DNA from: Ectopseudomonas mendocina
GTDB taxonomy: Bacteria; Pseudomonadota; Gammaproteobacteria; Pseudomonadales; Pseudomonadaceae
Direction of reading: 5' to 3'
Length of the DNA: 64,000 nt
Assembly (NCBI RefSeq): GCF_016008875.1
Contig: NZ_JADTQG010000022.1
Coordinates: 25,336-89,335, forward strand
Shown: piece by piece, positions 56,236 through 64,000 of the stretch
Layout: each line of letters opens with the position of its first letter
Numbering within the stretch: the stretch's first letter is position 1
Made by a program: the position numbers and the translations under genes
Notes under the pieces: generated by a model
The model's database searches: none
Seen by the model: the letters and a program-made list of their open reading frames with translations, nothing else
Told to the model about the DNA's origin: nothing

Positions 56236-57032
56236 TGCTCCTGCCAGGACGGTTGGCGTTTTTCTAGGAAGGCGCGCAGGCCTTCCTGGCCCTCGGCGCT
56301 GACGCGCAGGCGGGCGATGGCATTTTCCGTGTAACGACGCAGGGCCGGGCTCAGCTCGCCGCTGCCGACTTCGCGCAGCAGATCCTTGCTGGCGCGCATG
56401 GCCTGCGGGCTGTTGTGCAGCAGGTTGGCGACCCAGGCTTCGACCTGGGCGTCCAGCTCATCGGTTGGGAAGCACTCGGCAAGCAGGCCCAGTTCGCGGG
56501 CACGTTTGCCATCGAAGCGCTCGGCGGTCAGCGCGTAGCGTTTGGCGGCGCGCTCGCCGATGGCCTGTACGACGAAGGGACTGATCACCGCCGGAGCCAG
56601 GCCGATGCGCACCTCGGACAGCGAGAACAGCGCGTCTTCGCTGCCGATGGCCATGTCGCAGCAACTGGCCAGGCCCACCGCACCGCCGAAGGCCGCGCCC
56701 TTGATCACGGCCAGGGTCGGGATCTTCAGACCGTGCAGGTTGTACATCAGCTCGGCCAGCTCGCGGGCATCACTCAGGTTGGCGTTGTAATCGAGAGTCG
56801 CGGCGTGCTGCATCCAGGCCAGATCGGCGCCGGCGGAGAAGTGCTTGCCACGGCCGCGCAGCAGGAGAAAGCGCAGGCTCTTGTCTTCACCGACGGCATC
56901 GAGGGCGAGTATCAACTCGCGGATCATCTCGGCGTTGAAGGCGTTGTTCTTCTCCGGGCGGTTCAGCCACAGGGTGGCGAAGCCGCGTTTGTCGGTTTCA
57001 AGCTGTACGGTGGTGAAGTCGGTCATGGTCAA
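56232..57032 (-). CDS. liuC: 3-methylglutaconyl-CoA hydratase
   Basis: Crotonase-fold hydratase of 266 residues that makes HMG-CoA. It has LNRPEKNNAFNAEMIRELI, the oxyanion-hole RGRGKHFSAGADLAWM, and GAAFGGAVGLASCCDMAIG with the catalytic acid region SLSEVRIGLAPAVISPF. Stop overlaps the liuD start. Between it and liuB lies a spacer with a strong hairpin. The gene order and neighbours make isohexenylglutaconyl-CoA (atuE) unlikely. Confidence 0.93.
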   Translation of the reverse strand: MTMTDFTTVQLETDKRGFATLWLNRPEKNNAFNAEMIRELILALDAVGEDKSLRFLLLRGRGKHFSAGADLAWMQHAATLDYNANLSDARELAELMYNLHGLKIPTLAVIKGAAFGGAVGLASCCDMAIGSEDALFSLSEVRIGLAPAVISPFVVQAIGERAAKRYALTAERFDGKRARELGLLAECFPTDELDAQVEAWVANLLHNSPQAMRASKDLLREVGSGELSPALRRYTENAIARLRVSAEGQEGLRAFLEKRQPSWQEQ

Positions 57033-57118
57033 TTCCGGAATCTGCTTTTTGCTCCCTCTCCCATTCAGGGGCGAGGGCTGGGGATCGGGCGCTTCGAGCG
57101 TTTGACCCTCTCCCCGGG

Positions 57119-57144
57119 CCCCTCTCCCGCAAGCGGGAGAGGGG
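57119..57144. repeat. Palindromic hairpin between liuB and liuC
   Basis: CCCCTCTCCCGC and GCGGGAGAGGGG form a 12-bp stem with almost no loop, in a spacer rich in CCCTCTCC runs. This resembles another dispersed intergenic element of Pseudomonas. On the liu transcript it could lower expression of the genes downstream (liuC-D-E). Confidence 0.6.
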
Positions 57145-57153
57145 AGTTGTTCA

Positions 57154-58761
<1,608 letters not shown>

Positions 58762-58782
58762 GGCCTACTCCGTAGGAGCTGC

Positions 58783-58856
58783 AAGCTCAAGCCACAAGCT
58801 GCAAGAGAGCATCTGGGTGCTGTCGCTTGCAGCTTGAGGCTTGCGGCTTGGGGCTT
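58783..58856. repeat. Imperfect inverted repeat between liuA and liuB
   Basis: The left arm (58783-58805) and right arm (58826-58856) are built of AAGCTGCAAG/CTTGCAGCTT units, a common short dispersed motif. The right arm abuts the liuA stop codon. Confidence 0.55.
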
Positions 58857-60018
58857 ATTTCGTTTCGTTGAACAGCTCGCGGCCGATCAGCATGCGGCGG
58901 ATTTCGCTAGTGCCGGCGCCGATCTCGTAGAGCTTGGCGTCACGCAGCAGGCGCCCGGCCGGGTACTCGTTGGTGTAGCCGTTACCGCCCAGCAGTTGAA
59001 TGGTGTCCAGGGCCATCTTGGTCGCCATCTCGGCGGTGTAGAGGATCACCGCGGCGGCGTCCTTGCGCGATTCCTCGCCGCGGTCGCAGGCCTTGGCGAC
59101 GTTGTACAGGTAGGACTTGGAGGCGTTCATGCCGGCGTACATGTCGGCCAGCTTGCCCTGTACCAGTTGGAACTCACCGATGGGCTGCTTGAACTGCTGG
59201 CGCTCGTGCACGTAGGGCAGCACCACGTCCATGCAGGCGCTCATGATCCCGGTCGGGCCGCCGGAGAGCACGGTGCGCTCGTAGTCCAGGCCGCTCATAA
59301 GCACGCGCACGCCACCGCCCTCGACGCCTAAGATGTTCTCCTCGGACACTTCGCAGTCCTCGAACACCAGTTCGCAGGTGTTGGAGCCGCGCATGCCCAG
59401 CTTGTCCAGCTTCTGGTGGCGGGAGAAACCCCTGAAGTCGCGCTCGACGATAAAGGCGGTTATGCCGCGCGAGCCGGCGTTGATGTCAGTCTTGGCGTAG
59501 ATCACGTAGGTGTGGGCATCCGGGCCGTTGGTGATCCACATCTTGTTGCCGTTGAGCACGTAGCGGTCGCCGCGCTTTTCCGCGCGCAGCTTCATCGACA
59601 CCACGTCGGAGCCGGCATTGGGCTCACTCATGGCCAGGGCGCCGATATGCTCGCCGGAACACAGCTTGGGCAGGTATTTCTGCTTCTGCGCTTCGCTGCC
59701 GTTCTTGTGGATCTGGTTGACGCAGAGGTTAGAGTGCGCGCCATAGGACAGACCGACCGAAGCGGAGGCGCGGCTGATCTCTTCCATGGCCAGCACATGC
59801 GCCAGGTAGCCCATGTCGGTGCCGCCATACTCTTCCTTGACCGTCATGCCGAGCAGGCCCATGTCGCCGAACTTGCGCCACATGTCCATGGGAAATTCGT
59901 TGTCACGGTCGATCTGCGCGGCGCGCGGTGCCAGCTCGTTCTGGGCGAACTGGTGTACCGAGTCGCGCAGCATGTCGAGAGTTTCACCGAGGCCGAAATT
60001 GAGGGTGGGGTAGCTCAT
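58855..60018 (-). CDS. liuA: Isovaleryl-CoA dehydrogenase
   Basis: Acyl-CoA dehydrogenase of 387 residues that oxidises isovaleryl-CoA to methylcrotonyl-CoA. The catalytic base is Glu247 in GLDYERTVLSGGPTGIM, the position specific to isovaleryl-CoA dehydrogenases; the common C-terminal site is glycine/alanine here (IGAGTSEIRR). AMSEPNAGSD and LNGNKMWITNG bind FAD and substrate. It follows liuR by 35 bases on the same strand, so the regulator and pathway share a transcript. Confidence 0.95.
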   Translation of the reverse strand: MSYPTLNFGLGETLDMLRDSVHQFAQNELAPRAAQIDRDNEFPMDMWRKFGDMGLLGMTVKEEYGGTDMGYLAHVLAMEEISRASASVGLSYGAHSNLCVNQIHKNGSEAQKQKYLPKLCSGEHIGALAMSEPNAGSDVVSMKLRAEKRGDRYVLNGNKMWITNGPDAHTYVIYAKTDINAGSRGITAFIVERDFRGFSRHQKLDKLGMRGSNTCELVFEDCEVSEENILGVEGGGVRVLMSGLDYERTVLSGGPTGIMSACMDVVLPYVHERQQFKQPIGEFQLVQGKLADMYAGMNASKSYLYNVAKACDRGEESRKDAAAVILYTAEMATKMALDTIQLLGGNGYTNEYPAGRLLRDAKLYEIGAGTSEIRRMLIGRELFNETK

Positions 60019-60053
60019 GGGGTCACCTGCGATTGTTCTTGTAGTGGGAGCGA

Positions 60054-60434
60054 TTAGGCGGTCGTTTCAGCCAGGGCCGCGAGGCAGCGTTCCTCGGCTG
60101 TATCCAGTTCCAGTTGCATCTGCTGGATATCCAGCAGCTGTTGTTCAAGCTGCAGGCGGCGCTCGGCGATCTTGCCCATGAAGGTTTCCAGCTGCTTGCG
60201 ACTGCCGGTTTCCGGGTCGTACAGCTCGATCAGCTCGCGGCACTCGGCCAGCGAGAAACCGATGCGCTTGCCGCGCAGGATGAGTTTCAGCGTCACCTTG
60301 TCCTTGGCGCTGTAGATGCGCTCCTGCCCGCGCCGCTCGGGGGCGAGCATGCCTTGCTCCTCGTAGAAGCGGATGGCGCGCGTGGTGATGTCCAGTTCGC
60401 GGGCCAGGTCGGAGATTGAGTAGGTGGTTGCCAT
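60054..60434 (-). CDS. liuR: MerR-family regulator LiuR
   Basis: MerR-type regulator of about 126 residues. The winged helix reads YSISDLARELDITTRAIRFYEEQGML (core ISDLARELDITTRAIRFYE), followed by RIYSAKDKVTLKLILRGKRIGF and a coiled dimer helix (LETFMGKIAERRLQLEQQLL). ATG 60434 has GAG eight bases upstream; ATG 60440 is the alternative. In gammaproteobacteria LiuR senses leucine-pathway intermediates and represses liu genes. First gene of the liu operon. Confidence 0.93.
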   Translation of the reverse strand: MATTYSISDLARELDITTRAIRFYEEQGMLAPERRGQERIYSAKDKVTLKLILRGKRIGFSLAECRELIELYDPETGSRKQLETFMGKIAERRLQLEQQLLDIQQMQLELDTAEERCLAALAETTA

Positions 60435-60452
60435 GATCATTGCTCGTTTACC

Positions 60453-60468
60453 TTTACGTTAACGTAAA
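60453..60468. promoter_or_regulatory. LiuR operator
   Basis: TTTACGTTAACGTAAA is a perfect 16-bp palindrome in the gap between liuR and the SDR gene, read in opposite directions. It matches the form of LiuR sites known from comparative studies. It should control the liu operon and possibly the SDR gene. Confidence 0.75.
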
Positions 60469-60521
60469 CCTGTGCAAATCTGGCTGTCAATCTCACCGCA
60501 CAACAATCACAGAGGTTGAGC

Positions 60522-61289
60522 ATGCGTATCGACGAATCCGTATTCCTGATCAGTGGTGGCGCCTCCGGTTTGGGTCTGGCCACCGCCCGTGAGCTGGTCG
60601 GGCAGGGCGGCAAGGTGGTGCTGCTGGATATCAACGAGCAGGCCGGTCAGCGGGCCATTGCCGAGCTGGGCGATGCCGCGCGCTTCGTGCGCGCCGATAT
60701 CACTCGCGAAGAGGATGGCCAGGCAGCCGTGGCGCAGGCGCTGGATGCCTTCGGCGCCCTGCACGGGCTGGTCAACTGCGCCGGTGTCGCGCCGGCCGAG
60801 AAGGTCCTCGGGCGCAATGGCGCGCATTGTCTGGACAGTTTCCGCCGTACCGTCGAGGTCAATTTGATCGGCAGCTTCAATCTGCTGCGCCTGGCCGCCG
60901 AAGCCATGGCGCAGAACATGCCGAACGCAGGCGGCGAACGCGGGGTGATCATCAATACCGCCTCGGTGGCGGCGTTCGACGGGCAGATGGGCCAGGTGGC
61001 CTACGCTGCTTCCAAGGGCGGGGTGGCAGCGCTGACGTTGCCGGCGGCGCGTGATCTGGCGCGTTCCGGCATCCGCGTCATGTGCATCGCCCCAGGCGTG
61101 TTCGAGACGCCGATGATGGCCGGCATGCCGCAGGAGGTGCGCGACTCGCTGGCGGCCAATGTGCCGTTCCCGCCGCGCCTGGGCCGGCCCGACGAGTTCG
61201 CTGCGCTGGTACGGCATATCGTCGAGAACACCATGCTCAATGGCGAGGTGATCCGCCTCGATGGCGCGCTGCGTATGGCAGCCAAGTAA
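60522..61289 (+). CDS. SDR-family 3-hydroxyacyl-CoA dehydrogenase
   Basis: Short-chain dehydrogenase of 255 residues, like the type II (HSD17B10) 3-hydroxyacyl-CoA/2-methyl-3-hydroxybutyryl-CoA dehydrogenases. The NAD site is LISGGASGLGLATARELV with an acidic residue in LLDINEQ, then LVNCAGVAPAEKVLG; the catalytic Ser-Tyr-Lys are in NTASVAAFDGQMGQVAYAASK. The ATG at 60522 follows AGAGG by six bases; a TTG just upstream is unlikely. Followed by thiolase and acyl-CoA dehydrogenase genes, it fits isoleucine or short-chain fatty acid oxidation. Confidence 0.88.
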   Translation: MRIDESVFLISGGASGLGLATARELVGQGGKVVLLDINEQAGQRAIAELGDAARFVRADITREEDGQAAVAQALDAFGALHGLVNCAGVAPAEKVLGRNGAHCLDSFRRTVEVNLIGSFNLLRLAAEAMAQNMPNAGGERGVIINTASVAAFDGQMGQVAYAASKGGVAALTLPAARDLARSGIRVMCIAPGVFETPMMAGMPQEVRDSLAANVPFPPRLGRPDEFAALVRHIVENTMLNGEVIRLDGALRMAAK

Positions 61290-61313
61290 TGTCAGGGCGC
61301 GCTGCTGTGTGCC

Positions 61314-61380
61314 CTGTGGGAGCGGACTTGTCCGCGAATCTCTGCCTGAAAAAGCTTCGCGGACAAGTCCGCTCCCACAG
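61314..61380. repeat. REP hairpin of the TGTGGGAGCGGACTTGTCC family
   Basis: Two perfect 25-base inverted arms (61314-61338 and 61356-61380), with a further GCTCCCACA half copy just after. It lies between the SDR and thiolase genes. The same arm begins again at 63963. Confidence 0.8.
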
Positions 61381-61480
61381 AGGGCTGCTCCCACAAAGGC
61401 CTATCCCTGCAAGAACCTGCTTCACGAAGGCTTGCTAGGCAAGAGCCGCACTCAGAGTTTGATATTCAGGAGACATTTTC

Positions 61481-62671
61481 ATGCCTATGCCAACCGACCC
61501 TGTCGTTATCGTCAGCGCAGTGCGCACCCCCATGGGCGGCTTTCTCGGTGATTTGGCCGGCCTTACCGCTGCGGAGCTGGGCGCTGCGGCCATTCGCTCG
61601 AGCCTGGAGCGTGCCGGCCTTGCCGCCGAGGCGGTAGATACCGTGCTGATGGGCTGCGTGCTGCAGGCCGGCCAGGGTCAGGCTCCGGCGCGCCAGGCGG
61701 CGCTGGGCGCGGGCCTGAGCCAGGCGGTGCAGTGCACCACGCTGAACAAGATGTGCGGCTCGGGCATGCAGGCGCTGATGCTCGGCCATAACCAGTTGCT
61801 CGCCGGTAGCGCTGATGTGCTGGTGGCTGGCGGCATGGAGAGCATGTCCAACGCGCCGTACCTGCTGGCACGTGCGCGCGGCGGCTATCGTATGGGGCAT
61901 GGTCAGGTGCTCGACCATATGTTCCTCGACGGTCTGGAGGACGCCTACGAGCGCGGCCGGCTGATGGGCACTTTCGCCGAGGACTGCGCGCAGCAGTATC
62001 GCTTCAGCCGCGAGGAGCAGGATGCCTACGCACTGGAGTCGCTTCGTCGCGCCCAGCAGGCGATTGCGGACGGCAGCTTTGTCGGCGAGATCGTTGCCGT
62101 GGAGGCGCCGCAGGGACGCGAGCGGCGTCTGGTGGATAGCGACGAGCAGCCGCCCAAGGCGCGGCCGGACAAGATTCCCGGTTTGAAACCTGCGTTCCGC
62201 GAGGGCGGTACGGTGACGGCGGCCAATGCCAGCTCGATTTCCGATGGCGCTGCCGCGTTGCTGCTGATGCGCCTGTCCCAGGCTCAGGAACGCGGCCTGA
62301 CACCACTGGCGCGCATCGTCGGCCATGCCGGCCACGCGCAAGCGCCGAACCTGTTCACCACCGCGCCGGTTTCGGCGATCCAGCGCCTGTTGGCACGTAT
62401 CGAGTGGCCGTTAGAGACGGTCGATCTGTTTGAGATCAACGAGGCCTTTGCCGTGGTGCCTATGGTCGCCATGCGTGAGTTGGGTATCGCTCACGACAAG
62501 CTCAACGTGCACGGTGGCGCCTGCGCCCTGGGTCATCCCATCGGCGCGTCCGGCGCGCGCATCCTGGTCACCCTGCTGGCGGCGTTGCAGCAGCGCGGGC
62601 TCAAGCGTGGCGTGGGCGCCGTGTGCATCGGCGGCGGTGAGGCTACTGCCGTGGCCATCGAGTTGTACTGA
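61481..62671 (+). CDS. Acetyl-CoA acetyltransferase (thiolase)
   Basis: Thiolase of 396 residues. The nucleophile is Cys92 in LNKMCGSGMQALM, the histidine lies in HGGACALGHPIGASGARI, and the second cysteine is Cys382 in AVCIGGGEATA. This matches AtoB-type thiolases that cleave acetoacetyl-CoA or 2-methylacetoacetyl-CoA. Downstream of the SDR gene after a REP hairpin; with acetoacetate-CoA ligase it can finish leucine or isoleucine breakdown. Confidence 0.93.
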   Translation: MPMPTDPVVIVSAVRTPMGGFLGDLAGLTAAELGAAAIRSSLERAGLAAEAVDTVLMGCVLQAGQGQAPARQAALGAGLSQAVQCTTLNKMCGSGMQALMLGHNQLLAGSADVLVAGGMESMSNAPYLLARARGGYRMGHGQVLDHMFLDGLEDAYERGRLMGTFAEDCAQQYRFSREEQDAYALESLRRAQQAIADGSFVGEIVAVEAPQGRERRLVDSDEQPPKARPDKIPGLKPAFREGGTVTAANASSISDGAAALLLMRLSQAQERGLTPLARIVGHAGHAQAPNLFTTAPVSAIQRLLARIEWPLETVDLFEINEAFAVVPMVAMRELGIAHDKLNVHGGACALGHPIGASGARILVTLLAALQQRGLKRGVGAVCIGGGEATAVAIELY

Positions 62672-62701
62672 CTATCCACGCCATTGACCTGTGGGAGGGG
62701 C

Positions 62702-62737
62702 TTTCGGCTCGGGCATCCTGCTTCGCTCTACCTCCTG
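62702..62737. repeat. 36-bp dispersed intergenic repeat, copy 2
   Basis: Identical over 36 bases to 25025-25060. Here it forms part of a palindromic spacer (GTGGGAGGGGC to GCGCCTCCCAC) between thiolase and acyl-CoA dehydrogenase genes. Confidence 0.7.
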
Positions 62738-62820
62738 CATCCATGCAGTGGTAGCCGCGAAAAGGCTCGCCGCTAAAGCGCCTCCCACGGATTGATCGAA
62801 CCGCACTACCGGAGCCAGCC

Positions 62821-63948
62821 ATGCTACCCAATGAAGAAGAGATCCTGATCCGTGACATGGCCCGCCAGTTCGCCCAGGAGCGGTTGAAACCCTTTGCCGC
62901 CGACTGGGATCGTGAGCATCGTTTCCCCGCCGAGGCCATCGCCGAGATGGGCCAGCTGGGCTTTATGGGCATGCTGGTGCCCGAGTCGTGGGGCGGTGCC
63001 GAGACCGGCCACCTGGCCTACGCCATGGCTCTGGAGGAGATCGCCGCGGGCGATGGCGCCTGTTCCACCATCATGAGCGTGCACAATTCGGTGGGCTGCA
63101 TGCCGATCCTCAAATACGGCAGCGAGGAGCAGAAGCAGCGCTTTCTTCGCCCGCTCGCCGAGGGCAGCATGCTCGGCGCCTTCGCCCTGACCGAGCCGCA
63201 GGCCGGCTCCGACGCCAGCGACCTGCGCACCCGCGCGCGGCGTGATGGGGACCACTATGTGCTCAACGGCGCCAAGCAGTTCATCACATCAGGCAATCAC
63301 GCCGGCATGGTCATCGTTTTCGCCGTCACGGATGCGCAAGCGGGCAAGAAGGGTATCAGCGCCTTTATCGTGCCGACCGATACGCCGGGTTTTTCGGTGG
63401 TGCGAGTGGAGGACAAGCTCGGTCAGCATGCCTCCGACACCTGCCAGATCCAGCTCGACGAGGTGCGTATCCCGGCCGACCTGCGCCTGGGCGAGGAGGG
63501 CGAAGGTTATCGTATTGCCCTGGCCAACCTCGAGGGCGGGCGCATCGGCATCGCCGCACAAGCGGTTGGCATGGCCCGCGCCGCGTTCGAGGCGGCGCGC
63601 GATTACGCCCATGAGCGAGTGACCTTCGGCAAGCCGATCATCGAGCATCAGGCGGTGGCTTTCCGTCTGGCCGATATGGCCACGCAGATCGCCGTGGCGC
63701 GGCAGATGGTGCATCACGCTGCCAGCCTGCGCGAAGCGGGCCAGCCGTGCCTGACCGAGGCGTCGATGGCCAAGCTGTTCGCCTCGGAGATGGCCGAGCG
63801 GGTGTGCTCGGCGGCGATCCAGACCCTGGGTGGCTACGGCTATCTCACGGACTTCCCGGTCGAGCGCATCTACCGCGATGCGCGGGTGTGCCAGATCTAC
63901 GAAGGCACCAGCGACGTGCAGCGGATGGTGATTGCGCGCAGTTTGTAG
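62821..63948 (+). CDS. Short/branched-chain acyl-CoA dehydrogenase
   Basis: Acyl-CoA dehydrogenase of 375 residues. It has LTEPQAGSDASDLRTRA, LNGAKQFITSGNHAG, and the catalytic glutamate in QIYEGTSDVQR near the C-terminus, the standard position, unlike the enzyme at 998. The GRIGIAAQAVGMARAAF segment and the neighbours (SDR, thiolase) suggest short-branched substrates such as 2-methylbutyryl-CoA or isobutyryl-CoA. A REP arm starts 15 bases after its stop. Confidence 0.93.
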   Translation: MLPNEEEILIRDMARQFAQERLKPFAADWDREHRFPAEAIAEMGQLGFMGMLVPESWGGAETGHLAYAMALEEIAAGDGACSTIMSVHNSVGCMPILKYGSEEQKQRFLRPLAEGSMLGAFALTEPQAGSDASDLRTRARRDGDHYVLNGAKQFITSGNHAGMVIVFAVTDAQAGKKGISAFIVPTDTPGFSVVRVEDKLGQHASDTCQIQLDEVRIPADLRLGEEGEGYRIALANLEGGRIGIAAQAVGMARAAFEAARDYAHERVTFGKPIIEHQAVAFRLADMATQIAVARQMVHHAASLREAGQPCLTEASMAKLFASEMAERVCSAAIQTLGGYGYLTDFPVERIYRDARVCQIYEGTSDVQRMVIARSL

Positions 63949-63962
63949 CGCGGCGCGGTTTT

Positions 63963-64000
63963 TGTGGGAGCGGACTTGTCCGCGAAGCTTTTCCAGACAA
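63963..64000. repeat. REP hairpin, cut by the window end
   Basis: A left arm identical in sequence family to 61314 (TGTGGGAGCGGACTTGTCC and on) begins just after the acyl-CoA dehydrogenase stop. The matching right arm would lie beyond the window. Confidence 0.7.

Overview
The window looks like a chromosomal segment of a Pseudomonas, probably from the mendocina/pseudoalcaligenes/oleovorans (Ectopseudomonas) group. This is inferred from gene content and G+C-rich codon use: a LiuR-controlled leucine/isovalerate operon, a cystine ABC cluster with D-cysteine desulfhydrase, a CupE/Csu-type fimbrial operon, FecI/FecR iron-starvation signalling and Pseudomonas-type REP hairpins. No rRNA, tRNA, insertion sequence or CRISPR array was seen.

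Layout. (1) 1-5.1 kb: catabolic genes on the minus strand: MFS carrier (cut by the window edge), acyl-CoA dehydrogenase, AMP-forming acyl-CoA ligase and thiolase. (2) 5.5-10.2 kb: fecI-like sigma factor, fecR-like regulator, TonB receptor with N-terminal signalling domain, and a secreted esterase, tightly packed; a siderophore uptake and release unit. (3) 10.4-15.3 kb: TauD-like dioxygenase plus an ABC importer whose ATPase and permease lie between two paralogous binding proteins; probably organosulfur use. (4) 15.3-18.0 kb: patatin-like lipase and a thioredoxin-like protein. (5) 18.1-22.1 kb: an A+T-richer block with a Hachiman anti-phage system (hamA, hamB) and a third co-oriented gene of the DUF3223/DCL family, bracketed by a 16-bp inverted repeat. 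(6) 22.2-24.9 kb: AraC regulator, then leuA preceded by a leucine-rich leader peptide and attenuator-like RNA. (7) 25.1-29.4 kb: cystine ABC transporter, D-cysteine desulfhydrase and a MetQ-like binding protein. (8) 29.6-33.7 kb: lipoprotein, GGDEF cyclase, retropepsin-like protease, pdxY and a small secreted protein. (9) 33.7-39.4 kb: CupE-type chaperone-usher operon whose major pilin gene carries a +1 frameshift. (10) 39.6-43.4 kb: ferric-siderophore ABC importer with a Fur-box-like site. (11) 43.7-50.5 kb: nitroreductase, RidA-like protein, regulators (two LysR, one TetR with a perfect operator), an NTF2-fold protein, a PpiC-type isomerase, a PilT/PilU-type ATPase and a periplasmic binding protein. 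(12) 50.6-64 kb: acetoacetyl-CoA ligase and the liu operon (liuR-A-B-C-D-E) with REP arrays between genes, then SDR, thiolase and acyl-CoA dehydrogenase genes for short- and branched-chain acyl-CoA oxidation.

The liu genes turn isovaleryl-CoA into acetoacetate and acetyl-CoA; the adjacent acetoacetyl-CoA ligase and thiolase can finish the route. The two iron modules (outer-membrane receptor with esterase; inner-membrane ABC) may serve the same or related siderophores. The most unusual element is the three-gene Hachiman-type island.
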